Shown: positions 50,733-60,660 of the stretch, in pieces
Layout: each line of letters starts with the position of its first letter
Position numbering within the stretch: position 1 is the stretch's first letter
DNA from: Chloroflexota bacterium
GTDB lineage: Bacteria > Chloroflexota > UBA11872
Assembly (NCBI GenBank): GCA_022820025.1
Contig: JAJEGF010000030.1
Location: forward strand, 62,001-126,000
Length of the DNA stretch: 64,000 nt
Direction of reading: 5' to 3'
Program-made: the position numbers and the translations under genes
Notes under the pieces: model-generated
The model's database searches: none
Told to the model about the DNA's origin: nothing
Seen by the model: the letters and a program-made list of their open reading frames with translations, nothing else

Positions 50733-53342
50733 TTAGCCGCAGTCGCTGTAGCCGCAGGACACGCATTTCATGCAGCCTTCGGCGTAGTGGAGCTGGCTGC
50801 CGCCGCAGGAGGGGCAGGCGCCCACGAAGCCCTGGTCGCGCGCGGCGCCTTCGACGTAAGTCTCGGCTGCCGGCGCCGAACCGCTGCCGAAGGTCGGCGC
50901 GCTCTGGGGAGGCGCCGTCGCGACCGTCGCGGCCGGCTGTTCGGCCGGTTCGGACGTATACGTGCCCTCACCCTGCAGGTCCACCATGGGGACGAAGTCA
51001 CCGTTCTCGACGTCGATCCGCTTGGCCATGGCCTGGGCGATGCCGTCGCCGCAGGAAAGCACGCGTTCGGGGCCGAACCCGGCGGGCCGGTGGCAGGTGA
51101 TCCCGCGCAGGGTCTTCTGTACCTCTTCGACCGGCACGCCCGAGCGCAGCGCCAGCGATGCCAGCCGGCCGATAGCCTCGGTCTGCGCGGCGGCGCAGCC
51201 GCCGGCCTTGCCCAGCGTCGCGAAGGTCTCGAACGGAAGCCCGCGCTCGTCGTCATTGATCGTGACGAACAGCGGACCGCAACCGGTTCGAATGCGAGTC
51301 GTGGTGCCGTGAATCTGGTCGGGCCGCTCACGCTCGACCGCCGCGACGATTGGCAGCGGAATGTGGTCGGCATGGTCGTCCGAGGCGCCGTTCGCTGCCG
51401 GCGTCGGCGCCAGCTTGGGCGCATGGCCGTTGCTGTGGCCGTTGACCGGGACAGTCGCCACGGGCGCAGGAACCTCTTCGGCAGGCGCCGGGGCCTCGAC
51501 AGCCTGCGGCTCGTCGGTCTCGTCGCGGCGCGTCTTGTCGCCGGAGTCGCTGGTCGTCAGCACCTGGTAGTCGCGGCTGCCGTCGCGGTAGACGGTCACG
51601 CCCTTGCAGCCCAGTTCGTAGGCCCGCCAGTAGCCGCGCTCCACGTCCTCGCGGGAGGCCTCGTGCGGGAAGTTGATCGTCTTGGACACCGCGTTCTCGG
51701 TGTGCGCCTGGAACGCGCTCTGGATGCGGATGTGCCACTCGGGCGAGACGTCGTGGGCCGTCACGAAGATGCGGCGCGCCGACTCGGGCACGCCTTCCAG
51801 CACCTTCAGGGCGTCGTCCGGCGTCTCGCCGGTGATCCGCAGGCTGCCGTGGTTGGACTCGATGGCGTCCACCAGCTCTTCGCTGAAGAATCCGCGGCGG
51901 CGCGCGTAAGTCTCGAAAATCGGGTTCACGTAGCGCAGCGTGGTGGCGGCGTTGTCGTCACTGTCGCGCATCACGTTCTTCCAGAAGATCAGCGCAAAGA
52001 GCGGTTCAATGCCGCTGGAGGCGTCCGCAATCATGCTGATCGTGCCGGTGGGCGCGATCGTGGTCACCGTGGCATTGCGCCGCTCGCCGTGGCCCTTTCG
52101 ATCCCAGGCCGAGTTGATGAAATTGGGGAACGCGCCCCGCGCGGCCGCCAGTTCCTCGGAAGCGCGCCGGCCTTCGTCGTTGATGAACTGCATCACGTCG
52201 CTGGCCAGCGCCTCGGCTTCGGGGCTGTCGTAGGGCAGGCCCAGGTGGAACAACACGTCCGCCCAGCCCATCACGCCCAGCCCAACCCGGCGGTTGCCGT
52301 GCTTGACGATGGCGTCGATTTCTTCCAGCGGGAAGTTGGAGGCCTCGACCATGTCGTCCAGGAACCGAACGGACAGGTGCACGTCTCGCCGCAGCGCCTT
52401 CCAGTCGATGCGCGTGCGGTCGTCCGTGAGGTGCCAGTTGAGGTTCAGGCTGCCGAGCACGCAGGCCTCGTAGGGCAGCAGCGGCTGCTCGCCGCAGGGG
52501 TTGGTGGTGTCCTGCAACGCCACGTCCGGCGTCGGGTTGGTGCGCTCCAGGCGGTCCAGGAAAATCATGCCCGGTTCGCCGTTCAGCCAGGCGCCGTCGA
52601 CCAGGCGCTCCCAGACGTCGCGGGCGCGCAGGCGCTTCGTGACCTCTTGGGTACGCGGGTTGACCAACTCGTAGTCGGTGTCGTCGCGCACGGCCTGCAT
52701 GAAGGCGTCGGTGATACCGACGGAGATGTTGAAGTTGGCGATGCGGCCGTCCTCGGTCTTGCATTCGATGAAGTCGAGGATGTCCGGGTGATCGACGTTG
52801 AGGATGCCCATGTTGGCGCCGCGGCGGGTGCCGCCCTGCTTAATCTCGCCGCAGGAGTAGTCGATCATCGACATGAAGCTGATCGGCCCGCTGGCCACGC
52901 CGCCGGAGCTCCGCACAAAGTCGCCGCGCGGACGGATGCGGGAGAAATTGAACCCGGTGCCGCCGCCGCTCTGGTGAATGATGGCGGCGTGCATGTCGGT
53001 GGTCTTGATGCTGAGCAGGTCGTCATCGATCGGCAGCACAAAGCAGGCCGCCATTTGCGCGTAGCCCTGCGGCTTGCCCGCGTTCATCAGGCAGGGGCTG
53101 TTGGGCACGAAGCGCAGGCCGCGCAGCAGGTCGTACATCGAGTCAACGATCTCGTCGTGGCCTTCGGCGTCCACCCAGCCGCGTTCGCGCTCCACGTCAA
53201 CCACGCCGCGCACCACGCGGTCAAAGAACTCGTCCGTGTCTTCAATGGGGTGGTCGACGCGATCCTTCAGGAAGTAGCGCTTGCGCAGCACGGCCAGCGC
53301 GTTATCCGAGAGGTCCGGATACGTTGCGCCGTGCCTATGCAT
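50733..53342 (-). CDS. nrdJ: Vitamin B12-dependent (class II) ribonucleotide reductase
   Basis: 869 residues from the ATG at 53342 ([27 protein letters not shown]). The frame upstream of it is read-through. Converts NDPs to dNDPs with adenosylcobalamin and no oxygen-dependent radical subunit. Landmarks: [102 protein letters not shown] (active-site Cys and Glu), [26 protein letters not shown], a TSCPD-type domain, and a C-terminal zinc ribbon, [27 protein letters not shown] Pro/Ala linker separates them. It is preceded by the small gene at 53335, overlapping by eight bases. Confidence 0.97.
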   Translation of the reverse strand: MHRHGATYPDLSDNALAVLRKRYFLKDRVDHPIEDTDEFFDRVVRGVVDVERERGWVDAEGHDEIVDSMYDLLRGLRFVPNSPCLMNAGKPQGYAQMAACFVLPIDDDLLSIKTTDMHAAIIHQSGGGTGFNFSRIRPRGDFVRSSGGVASGPISFMSMIDYSCGEIKQGGTRRGANMGILNVDHPDILDFIECKTEDGRIANFNISVGITDAFMQAVRDDTDYELVNPRTQEVTKRLRARDVWERLVDGAWLNGEPGMIFLDRLERTNPTPDVALQDTTNPCGEQPLLPYEACVLGSLNLNWHLTDDRTRIDWKALRRDVHLSVRFLDDMVEASNFPLEEIDAIVKHGNRRVGLGVMGWADVLFHLGLPYDSPEAEALASDVMQFINDEGRRASEELAAARGAFPNFINSAWDRKGHGERRNATVTTIAPTGTISMIADASSGIEPLFALIFWKNVMRDSDDNAATTLRYVNPIFETYARRRGFFSEELVDAIESNHGSLRITGETPDDALKVLEGVPESARRIFVTAHDVSPEWHIRIQSAFQAHTENAVSKTINFPHEASREDVERGYWRAYELGCKGVTVYRDGSRDYQVLTTSDSGDKTRRDETDEPQAVEAPAPAEEVPAPVATVPVNGHSNGHAPKLAPTPAANGASDDHADHIPLPIVAAVERERPDQIHGTTTRIRTGCGPLFVTINDDERGLPFETFATLGKAGGCAAAQTEAIGRLASLALRSGVPVEEVQKTLRGITCHRPAGFGPERVLSCGDGIAQAMAKRIDVENGDFVPMVDLQGEGTYTSEPAEQPAATVATAPPQSAPTFGSGSAPAAETYVEGAARDQGFVGACPSCGGSQLHYAEGCMKCVSCGYSDCG

Positions 53343-53676
53343 AACGCGTCTTTGATGGGACCGAGAACCTGTAGCTCGGTCGCCACCCTCCCCACGTGGC
53401 GGAAGGGATCTCCACCAGAGATCCATCCTCAGTATTACCACGCTCGAGTTCAGTACGTATTTGTCCCAGTCCTTCGCGAACCAGCGCCTCGTGCGCCCCC
53501 CAGGTGCCTGCGGAGTCCTGCGGGAAGGCCACGCCCATCGAAAACTCCGTTTCCGCGTGCCGCAGGCCAAAGAGGACCAGGTCATAGGCACCGGTCGACG
53601 GAATGACCTGCGCGAAATCTATGGCGAACTGCCGACCGTCGCGCGTCCGATGCAGTTCGCCGAGCAGTCTGATCAC
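53335..53676 (-). CDS. Hypothetical protein cotranscribed with nrdJ
   Basis: 113 residues: MIRLLGELHRTRDGRQFAIDFAQVIPSTGAYDLVLFGLRHAETEFSMGVAFPQDSAGTWGAHEALVREGLGQIRTELERGNTEDGSLVEIPSATWGGWRPSYRFSVP. No family recognised; it reads as a compact alpha/beta protein. I start it at the GTG at 53676, which has AGGAG seven bases upstream. The track frame begins at 53820, but its first 48 residues (RGNGPPHSRSRGARVG) look non-coding and cover a regulatory palindrome. It overlaps nrdJ by eight bases and shares its promoter. Confidence 0.7.
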   Translation of the reverse strand: MIRLLGELHRTRDGRQFAIDFAQVIPSTGAYDLVLFGLRHAETEFSMGVAFPQDSAGTWGAHEALVREGLGQIRTELERGNTEDGSLVEIPSATWGGWRPSYRFSVPSKTRYA

Positions 53677-53790
53677 CGCCGCGCTCCTAATCTGAGTGCA
53701 CGTCCCCACCCGTGCGCCACGGCTTCGTGAATGAGGCGGTCCGTTGCCTCTAAGCTGCGACCCAAGCCATAGATCAGCGAAGGCCGCATA

Positions 53791-53804
53791 CCACATATAG
53801 GTGG
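53791..53804. promoter_or_regulatory. NrdR-box-like palindrome upstream of the nrdJ operon
   Basis: CCACATATAGGTGG is an imperfect inverted repeat with CCAC/GGTGG arms around an AT-rich centre, resembling NrdR boxes (ACACWATATWGTGT-like). It lies 115 bp upstream of the proposed GTG of the small nrd gene. NrdR controls most bacterial ribonucleotide reductase operons. Match is moderate; only one box is evident. Confidence 0.35.
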
Positions 53805-53845
53805 GGTGGAATCTTTGCATCCCATATGCTGGGTGTCAACCCGAC

Positions 53846-54015
53846 TTATCAACACTCAGGCAGCATCGGCTGTCCACAGTCCCGCCTGACGAGGCGTGGG
53901 GACGTTCCAGGGCTCGTCACTCCCTCCGTCCCTTGAAGTGGGAGCGGGCGAACGGTGTTCCGCGCTGTGATCGACGCCACGGACGGGCGCACAGGTTGTC
54001 CACCGCTCGTCCACA
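53846..54015. promoter_or_regulatory. Cluster of DnaA-box-like 9-mers
   Basis: Four 9-mers in one orientation: TTATCAACA (53846), CTGTCCACA (53870), TTGTCCACC (53996), TCGTCCACA (54007). Three differ by one base from TTGTCCACA, the box used by high-GC bacteria. They lie in the 224-368 bp of non-coding DNA between trkA and the nrdJ operon. DnaA is known to regulate nrd genes in some bacteria; a replication origin is a second possibility. Confidence 0.4.
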
Positions 54016-54044
54016 CACCGGACGAGCGTCCGGGAAACGGATTT

Positions 54045-54695
54045 TCAGCCGGCGGCGGTCTGCAGTTCGGCGATGCGGCTGTCGCGGCCGACCACGATCA
54101 GCATGTCGCCCTCGATCACGCGCTCGGACAGGCCGGGGGTGACGATCAGCTCGTTGCCGCGCTTAATCACCAGCACGTTCACGCCAAACCGGGCGGCCAG
54201 GTTCAGGTTGGCCAGCGACTGCCCGGCGAATGGAGTGCCGTCGATCTCGGTGATGCCCAGGTGCGGCAGCAGTTCCAGGTAGTCCAGCATGCCGGGCGTG
54301 GAGACGCTCTGGGCCAGCCGCAGCGCCATATCCCGCTCGGGAAAAACCACGCGGTCCGCGCCAACCCGTTCCAGGATCAGGCGGTGCACCTCGCTGGAGG
54401 CCTTGGCGAAGACTCGCGGCACGCCCAGGTTCTTCAGGTGCGTGGTGATCAGCACGCTGGCCTCGACCTCGGCCATGGCCACCACGGCCAGATCCACGTC
54501 GGTGGCGCCCACCTCGCGCAGGACCGCCTCGTTGGTGGCGTCGCCCACGACGGCCTGATCCACGACGTCAGTGGCCATCTGGACGGCCTGCTCGGATGTG
54601 TCGAGCACAACGACCTCGTGCCCGGTCTCCGCCAGGGTGCGGGCCAGGCTGCTTCCAAACCGGCCGAGTCCGGTTACCAGGATCTGCATGGGCAC
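54045..54695 (-). CDS. trkA: Potassium-uptake regulatory subunit (TrkA/KtrA, single RCK module)
   Basis: 216 residues with one RCK_N and one RCK_C domain. MQILVTGLGRFGSSLARTLAETGHEVVVLDTSEQAVQMA is the NAD/ATP-binding Rossmann motif (GxGxxG ... D), AVVGDATNEAVLREVGATDVDLAVVAM is the second half, and GTPFAGQSLANLNLAARFGVNVLVIKRGNELIVTPGLSERVIEGDMLIVVG is the RCK_C ligand domain. It is the cytoplasmic gating ring for the ion channel encoded 9 bp upstream. The single-module length (216) fits KtrA rather than the double-module E. coli TrkA. Confidence 0.95.
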   Translation of the reverse strand: MPMQILVTGLGRFGSSLARTLAETGHEVVVLDTSEQAVQMATDVVDQAVVGDATNEAVLREVGATDVDLAVVAMAEVEASVLITTHLKNLGVPRVFAKASSEVHRLILERVGADRVVFPERDMALRLAQSVSTPGMLDYLELLPHLGITEIDGTPFAGQSLANLNLAARFGVNVLVIKRGNELIVTPGLSERVIEGDMLIVVGRDSRIAELQTAAG

Positions 54696-54704
54696 GGTCG
54701 GCGG

Positions 54705-56066
54705 CTAACCGACCTTGATGGCCTCCTCCGGATAGCGGACCAGCGGTTGATGCTCGCGCGTGACGAGCGCCTGGGCAAGGGTCAGAGCCCCGAGACGGCC
54801 CACGAACATGGTTCCGATAAGCACGAGTTTAGAGGCCACCGTCAGATCGGCCGTAATGCCGGTTGAGTATCCGACGACGGCGAAAGCGCTCACGGCCTCG
54901 AACAGCAAGTTTGACAGCACCGTTTCCGAGCCGCGCTCGGCAATGGACATGAGCACCGTAGCCAGGAGCACAGCGACACCGGACAGCCCAACGACCGCCA
55001 GCGCGCGCATGACCGAGTGCTGGGCGATGCGCCGACCGAAGGCCTCTGGGAAGCGGCGACCTCGAATGTGCGACACCATCGCGATGAAGAGCACGCTGAA
55101 GGTGTTGACGGTGATCCCGCCGGTGACTGCGGCCGAGGCGCCCCCGATGAACATCAGGACGATCAGGACGATCAGCGTGTCGGTGTGGAGACGGCCCATA
55201 TCGATGGTCGAGAAGCCGGTCGTGCGCCAGACCGCGTGATTGAGCGCGGCGTTCGACCGCAGGCCGAGGTCGTCCTCGGGCACCGCGCCGCCGAAATCCG
55301 GCGAAAGCACCAGTAGCAGCAGGAATCCCGTGATCAAGAGGGCCGGCATGGCCGTCAGCACGATTCGTGATTCCAGCCCCAGGCGCCGCCACAGTCGCCG
55401 ACGTATCACGTCGAAGATCACCATGAACCCGATGGCGCCAATGATCGCCAGCGCCGCCAGGATGCCCACCGTCGTCGGGTCGTCGACCAGCCGCGCGAAG
55501 CTGTTGGAGCCGGGCTCGATGTCGAACCCCGCGTTGGTAAAGGCGGAAACGGCGTGAAAGATCGACCACCAGTGTGGGTTGTCCACCGACGAATCGCCGC
55601 GCACTCGCAGGAATAGCAGCACCGCGCCCACGCCCTGCAGGAACAGCGTCAAGATGGCGATACGCCAGAACAGCCCCTTCAGGCCGCCGGGTTCGCCGCG
55701 TCCGATGTGCTGGCCGAACATCAGGCGTTCGCGGGTGGACGTTCGCCGGCCGGCCAGCGAGAAGATCACGATGGCGCCCACGATGAAGCCCAGGGCGCCG
55801 ACCTGGATCAGCCCCAGGATCACGATCTGGCCGAAGAGCGACCAATGGTCGTGCGTCGAGACGACCGTCAACCCGGTGACGCACACGGCGGAGGTTGCGG
55901 TGAACAGCGCCACCAGGAAATCCGGTTCCTGACCTTCGGCCAGGGACAACGGCAAGGCCAACAGCCCGGTACCCACCAGAATCAGGCCGGCGAACGCGAC
56001 GATCAGGATGAGACCCGGCCGGAAGGGGCCGCGGCGCGCCAGGGTGGTGTCCACCTCCAGGCTCAT
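54705..56066 (-). CDS. trkH: Potassium-transporting channel subunit (TrkH/KtrB)
   Basis: 453 residues from the ATG at 56066 (MSLEVDTTLARRGPFRPGLILIVAF); the 56153 start adds a Pro/Arg-rich, unlikely leader. Four pore-loop repeats are visible with selectivity-filter glycines: TSAVCVTGLTVV, FTNAGFDI, WRTTGFSTID and AVVGYSTGI. A GGASAAVTGGITVNTF segment with conserved Arg/Lys follows. The integral membrane K+ channel works with the trkA-encoded ring, whose gene starts 9 bp downstream. Confidence 0.94.
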   Translation of the reverse strand: MSLEVDTTLARRGPFRPGLILIVAFAGLILVGTGLLALPLSLAEGQEPDFLVALFTATSAVCVTGLTVVSTHDHWSLFGQIVILGLIQVGALGFIVGAIVIFSLAGRRTSTRERLMFGQHIGRGEPGGLKGLFWRIAILTLFLQGVGAVLLFLRVRGDSSVDNPHWWSIFHAVSAFTNAGFDIEPGSNSFARLVDDPTTVGILAALAIIGAIGFMVIFDVIRRRLWRRLGLESRIVLTAMPALLITGFLLLLVLSPDFGGAVPEDDLGLRSNAALNHAVWRTTGFSTIDMGRLHTDTLIVLIVLMFIGGASAAVTGGITVNTFSVLFIAMVSHIRGRRFPEAFGRRIAQHSVMRALAVVGLSGVAVLLATVLMSIAERGSETVLSNLLFEAVSAFAVVGYSTGITADLTVASKLVLIGTMFVGRLGALTLAQALVTREHQPLVRYPEEAIKVG

Positions 56067-56315
56067 GGCCACCCGCCGCGGCACGCGAACCACGCGGTCG
56101 CCGGCGCCCAGCGGCTGAGGGGCGCCATGGTGCCGGCGCGGCCCCGGCGGCATCAGACGCCTCCAGCCCGTCCTCGCTCAACCTCTGAGCGAGCCCAGGC
56201 GCGATCCAGTTGCGTCAACCGGCGCCACATCACAGCCGGGCAGTGTAGACCCGCGTTGACGCTGCGGCTGAGCGACCCCTAGGCTTCGGCGACCGGCCGC
56301 CGGATCCGAAGCCGT

Positions 56316-57347
56316 ATGCCTGAGCCATCCCCCGTACGCGTTGCCATGATCGGTGTGGGCGGTATCGCCTCCATGCACCTGGCCAACCTGTGGCGCATGC
56401 CGGAAGCCGACGTAGTGGCACTGGCGGACATTGATCTCGCGCGGATTCCGGACACGCTGCGCCTGGCCGCCGCCAGGATGTCACCGCCGGTCGAGCCGCC
56501 CACCATTGAGTCCTTTGATGACGCCGGCCGGATGCTGGCGGCCGTTGCGCCTGACGCGGTGTTCATTTCGGTTCCGCCGTTCGCGCATGGCGAGGTCGAG
56601 TACCAGTGCATTGAGGCGGGCGTGCCGATGATGGTGCAGAAGCCGGTTGGACTGGACATGCCCACCGTGCGCGGGATCGAGCGCGCCATCGCCGAGCGCG
56701 GCCTCATCACCGCCGTCGGCTACCAGACGCGCTACAGCCAGGCGGCCGACACGGCGCGTGAGCTGCTGGCGGACCGAACGGTGGGCATGGCCATCGGCAC
56801 CTACCTGGGCGGCATGCCCCGAACCGTCTGGTGGCGGGTGCAGGCGCAGTCGGGCGGGCAGGTGGTTGAGCAGGCGACCCACGTGCTGGACCTGCAGCGC
56901 TATCTCGTCGGCGAGATCGAGAGCATCCACACCGCCGCCGCGACGCGACTGATGACCGACATGCCCAATCTGGACATCGCTGACGTCTCGGCGGCCACGT
57001 TCCAGTTCGCCAACGGGGCCGTCGGCACGCTGCTGAACACCTGCGGGCTGAACGATGTGCCGGTCGAATCGTGGGACCATGGCGTCACCATCGTGGCGCG
57101 CGACTTGTCGATGTGGGTGTGGCACGAAGGCGGCCGGATCGCGCGGCCGGGCGAGGTGCGCGAAGTCACGAACAGCGCCGACGCCAAGTACCTCTTGGAT
57201 GAGGCGTTCGTGCGGGCGGTGCAATCAGGCGACGCCTCGAACATTCGTTCGACCTATGCCGACGCCGTGCTCACCCTGCGCGCGACGCTGGCGATCGAAG
57301 AGTCCGCGCGCTCCGGCTCCCCTGTGCGTCCCGCCGACCTGGGTTAG
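56316..57347 (+). CDS. Gfo/Idh/MocA-family oxidoreductase
   Basis: 343 residues. VRVAMIGVGGIASMHLANLWRMPEADVVALADID is the N-terminal Rossmann motif, AVAPDAVFISVPPFAHGEVEYQCIEAGVPMMVQKPVGLDM carries the EKP-like QKP catalytic Lys, and GGMPRTVWWRVQAQSGGQVVEQATHVLDLQRYLVGEIESIHTAA has the conserved TH-x-x-D motif in the second domain. Members oxidise or epimerise sugars and inositols with NAD(P). Substrate unknown. It converges on the SIMPL gene over a hairpin. Confidence 0.9.
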   Translation: MPEPSPVRVAMIGVGGIASMHLANLWRMPEADVVALADIDLARIPDTLRLAAARMSPPVEPPTIESFDDAGRMLAAVAPDAVFISVPPFAHGEVEYQCIEAGVPMMVQKPVGLDMPTVRGIERAIAERGLITAVGYQTRYSQAADTARELLADRTVGMAIGTYLGGMPRTVWWRVQAQSGGQVVEQATHVLDLQRYLVGEIESIHTAAATRLMTDMPNLDIADVSAATFQFANGAVGTLLNTCGLNDVPVESWDHGVTIVARDLSMWVWHEGGRIARPGEVREVTNSADAKYLLDEAFVRAVQSGDASNIRSTYADAVLTLRATLAIEESARSGSPVRPADLG

Positions 57348-57375
57348 AGAACCGTACGGCCAGACGCTCTCCGGT

Positions 57376-57397
57376 CTTCGCCTACTCGTAGGCGAAG
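57376..57397. terminator. Hairpin between convergent Gfo/Idh and SIMPL genes
   Basis: CTTCGCCTA - CTCG - TAGGCGAAG: nine perfect pairs with a four-base loop. It overlaps the SIMPL stop codon at 57382-57384. It may serve both directions, but there is no U-tract. Confidence 0.5.
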
Positions 57398-58221
57398 TTG
57401 GCGCGAACCGTGGCCCGGATACGCAATTCGCCGGCTTCCACCGGGACCGCAGCCGCGGCGGGCGCGGCGGCCATTGGCCGGGCCATGGCGAACTCGCTGC
57501 GCGCCACCGGCACGTAGATGCTGTCTTCCTGCAGCGAGATCAAGCCGCGCACGCTGCCGCGCAGGGCGTCGGCCACCGCGCGCGCCTTGTCGGCGGCGTC
57601 CAGCGTGGCCAGCCGCAGGGCTTCGGCCTTGGCCGGTCCGTCGTCCTGCAGGGTGAAGCTGATCGAGCGCACGCTGTTGGCGCCCGCGCTCAGCGCCGCG
57701 TCGAGCACCCTGGAGGTCAGGTCAATCTTGTCGATGGTCACGGTGACGGTGTTCGCTGACCGATAGCCGACCGGATCGGCCGACACGGTGCGCTGTTCGG
57801 GCGCGGCGGGCGGGAAGACGGGCGAGAGGCTGAGGCCGGTCGTCTGGATCAGGACTTCCTTCTCGTCCGAGCTGACGCCGCGAATGGCCTCGATGAGTTT
57901 TTCGGCTGTGGAGTTCGCTTCGTCGGCCGCTTGGGCGGCAGTCTCGGCCGAAGCCTCGACGCCCAGGGTGACGATGGCGCGGTCGGGGGGCACCACCACT
58001 TCGCCCTCGCCAACGACGTGCAGACCGAAGGGTCGCTCGCCCGGCGGGATCAGCGTCGCGGCGCCGCCCACGTCGACTGAGCTTGGTTCCACGGAGACGT
58101 TCGGATCGCCGGCCTGGAACTGCCGCAGGGCCAGGAAGCCAACGACGATCAGGACCGCGACGATCGCGAAGATCGTCAGCAACTGCGCCTGCCAGGGGGC
58201 GCGCCGGTACAAAGCAAACAT
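57382..58221 (-). CDS. SIMPL (DUF541) domain protein
   Basis: 279 residues. One N-terminal anchor (LLTIFAIVAVLIVVGFLALRQF) is followed by a periplasmic or extracytoplasmic SIMPL domain: LHVVGEGEVVVPPDRAIVTLGVEASAETAAQAADEANSTAEKLIEAIR is the diagnostic opening, followed by VSSDEKEVLIQTTGLSLSPVF, VGYRSANTVTVTIDKIDLTSRVLDAALSAGANSVRSISFTL, and the Ala-rich C-terminal helix plus final strand ELRIRATVRANFAYE. E. coli homologue YggE is linked to oxidative stress. It lies next to superoxide dismutase, which is suggestive, but the hairpin at 58258-58300 separates the transcripts. Confidence 0.9.
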   Translation of the reverse strand: MFALYRRAPWQAQLLTIFAIVAVLIVVGFLALRQFQAGDPNVSVEPSSVDVGGAATLIPPGERPFGLHVVGEGEVVVPPDRAIVTLGVEASAETAAQAADEANSTAEKLIEAIRGVSSDEKEVLIQTTGLSLSPVFPPAAPEQRTVSADPVGYRSANTVTVTIDKIDLTSRVLDAALSAGANSVRSISFTLQDDGPAKAEALRLATLDAADKARAVADALRGSVRGLISLQEDSIYVPVARSEFAMARPMAAAPAAAAVPVEAGELRIRATVRANFAYE

Positions 58222-58257
58222 GCGCTAATCCTAGCCCGTTTGACCTAAACCATTCGC

Positions 58258-58300
58258 GCGAAGCGCCGACGACCTGCGTATCGGGCCGTCGGCGCTTCGC
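58258..58300 (-). terminator. Hairpin after the superoxide dismutase gene
   Basis: GCGAAGCGCCGACG and CGTCGGCGCTTCGC form a perfect 14-bp stem around a 15-base loop, 15 bp after the sod stop on its strand. It is a likely intrinsic-type terminator isolating sod from the SIMPL gene. Confidence 0.7.
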
Positions 58301-58315
58301 AGCGCAGGAGTCGGT

Positions 58316-58921
<606 letters not shown>

Positions 58922-59056
58922 GCTGCCGGTCCTCTTCTAGCGTCGGCGCCGCCGGCGATCCGGCGGGTCAAGAGCTCGAATCAATCCTAGCCCGTTGCGG
59001 GACGCTGCTAAAGCGGCAGGCGCACCAAAAGGACCGGAAATCCATGACGCTCGCCA

Positions 59057-59062
59057 TATAAT
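59057..59062 (+). promoter_or_regulatory. Consensus -10 upstream of tRNA-Leu
   Basis: TATAAT, 61 bp before the tRNA, in the gap divergent from sod. No recognisable -35 (ccggaa at 17-bp spacing). The likely transcript covers the tRNA and possibly the tig-clpP-clpX genes. Confidence 0.4.
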
Positions 59063-59123
59063 CAGGAGCGTCCGCGTTCCCGTGGGCGGTTGTCTGTCTG
59101 TTCTGGACATGCACGTGTTTCAG

Positions 59124-59207
59124 GGGGAAGTGTCGGAACTGGTAGACGAGCGTGACTTAGGATCACGTGGAGATTTCTCCGTGAGAGTTCGAGTCTCTCC
59201 TTCCCCA
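59124..59207 (+). tRNA. tRNA-Leu (anticodon UAG)
   Basis: Class II tRNA, 84 nt. Acceptor stem GGGGAAG/CTTCCCC is perfect. The anticodon stem CGTGA/TCACG (59151-59155, 59163-59167) encloses loop CTTAGGA with anticodon TAG (59158-59160), reading CUA/CUN leucine codons. The long variable arm has stem GGAGA-TTT-CTCC, and the T-arm is GAGAG-TTCGAGT-CTCTC. Discriminator base A; the CCA end is not encoded (ACCC follows). The overlapping track ORF 58995-59267 is a translation artefact of this tRNA. Confidence 0.96.
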
Positions 59208-59250
59208 CCCGCCCCGCGACTGGCCGGTGGATTTCGCCCAGAGGACTGGT

Positions 59251-60633
59251 ATGCCCGCGACCGCTGAGAAGCTAGAAGGCAGCCGCGTTCGGCTCGCGGT
59301 CGAAGTGCCGCCCGAGGATTTGCAAAGGGAATACGGACGGGCGATTCAACGGGTAGGACGCCGAATCAAGATTCCCGGCTTCCGCCCCGGCAAGGCGCCG
59401 CGCCGCCTGGTCGAGAACGCCGCCGGCGTGGGCGCCGTGATGCAGGACCTGCTGGAGGCCGTGGTGCCGCGGGCCTACACCTCGGCCCTGGACGAGACCG
59501 GGGTGAACCCGATCGACCAGCCGGAACTGGACGTGCCGGAACTCCCGTCGCTGGACGCGCCCTTCCTGTTCTCGGCCGAGGTCGCCATCGCCCCGACCGT
59601 CGAGTTGGGAGACCTGGACGACGTGTCGCTCGACCTGTCGGTTGACGAGGTGTCCGAGGACGAGATCGAGGCCGAAATCGAGCAGTTGCGCACCACGCAG
59701 GCCGCCTGGGAACCGGTGGAACGTCCCGCCGTTGCCGAGGACATGGTGCAGACGCGCATTCAGATCGTGGGCGACGGGATCGAGCCCGAAGAACCGCAGC
59801 CCTACAACGTGCTGGTGGGCAATAACGGCTTTCCCCTGGGGTTCGATGGCGCCGTGACCGGCACGGTTGCCGGTGACCAAGTGTCGTACGACGCCCAGAT
59901 CCCGCCGAACGATCCGAACGAGGCGCTGCGCGGCAAGGACGTGTCGTTCGAGATTCAGGTGGACGGCGTCAGCGAGCGGCAGTTGCCGGACCTGGACGAC
60001 GAGTTTGCGCGCAGCGTGGGTCCCTTCGAGAACCTGGAGGGGATGCGCGAACGCATTTCGAGCTCGCTCCGTGAACGCAAGACGCACGAGGCCCAGCATG
60101 AGTTGGAAGAGCAGGCCGTGCAGCTCCTGGTGGAACGCGCCACCTTTGAGATCGCCGACGTGCTGATTGAACGTGAAAGCGCACAGGTTTTGAGCGAGCG
60201 CACGGACGCGCTGGTGCGCCAGGGTGTTCCCGTGGATACCTATCTCGCCATGCGCGAACAAACGCGGGACGACTGGGATGAGGAAGCGCGTCGCGAGGCC
60301 ATCAACCGCATTCACCGGGGCCTGGCCCTGGACGCCTACGCGGATGCGCACGACATCACGGCCGAGGTTGACGAAATGCAGGCCGAGGTTGACCGCGTGG
60401 CCGAGTACTACCCGCAGGAACGCCGGAACCTGATCCGTACCAACCTGATGCGCGACGAAGCGCGCCTCCGCGTGGCGACGACCGTTCGTTCTCGCAAGGC
60501 GCTGCAGGCGCTCGTGGCCGCGGTGACCGACGGCGCGGTGCCGCTGCACGATCACCACCACCACGACGACCCCCCGCCCGAGCTGGCAGTTGCCGCCGAG
60601 GCGGAGGATGACCCCGACGCCGAGCAGGCCTAG
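59251..60633 (+). CDS. tig: Trigger factor
   Basis: 460 residues from the ATG at 59251; the track start at 59227 is only 20 bp after the tRNA. Ribosome-associated chaperone and peptidyl-prolyl isomerase. [19 protein letters not shown] is the ribosome-docking signature (GFRxGKxP). The FKBP-like domain is [43 protein letters not shown], and the C-terminal helical chaperone domain follows ([28 protein letters not shown]). A short His-rich tail segment ([11 protein letters not shown]) is unusual. It heads the tig-clpP-clpX group. Confidence 0.95.
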   Translation: MPATAEKLEGSRVRLAVEVPPEDLQREYGRAIQRVGRRIKIPGFRPGKAPRRLVENAAGVGAVMQDLLEAVVPRAYTSALDETGVNPIDQPELDVPELPSLDAPFLFSAEVAIAPTVELGDLDDVSLDLSVDEVSEDEIEAEIEQLRTTQAAWEPVERPAVAEDMVQTRIQIVGDGIEPEEPQPYNVLVGNNGFPLGFDGAVTGTVAGDQVSYDAQIPPNDPNEALRGKDVSFEIQVDGVSERQLPDLDDEFARSVGPFENLEGMRERISSSLRERKTHEAQHELEEQAVQLLVERATFEIADVLIERESAQVLSERTDALVRQGVPVDTYLAMREQTRDDWDEEARREAINRIHRGLALDAYADAHDITAEVDEMQAEVDRVAEYYPQERRNLIRTNLMRDEARLRVATTVRSRKALQALVAAVTDGAVPLHDHHHHDDPPPELAVAAEAEDDPDAEQA

Positions 60634-60660
60634 CGCCGACGGTAGGGAAAGGACTTTTGC

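Noticed and set aside
58995-59267. 90-residue ORF containing GEVSELVDERDLGSRGDFSVRVRVSPSPPA
   Set aside because: It is the translated tRNA-Leu gene, a well-known annotation artefact.
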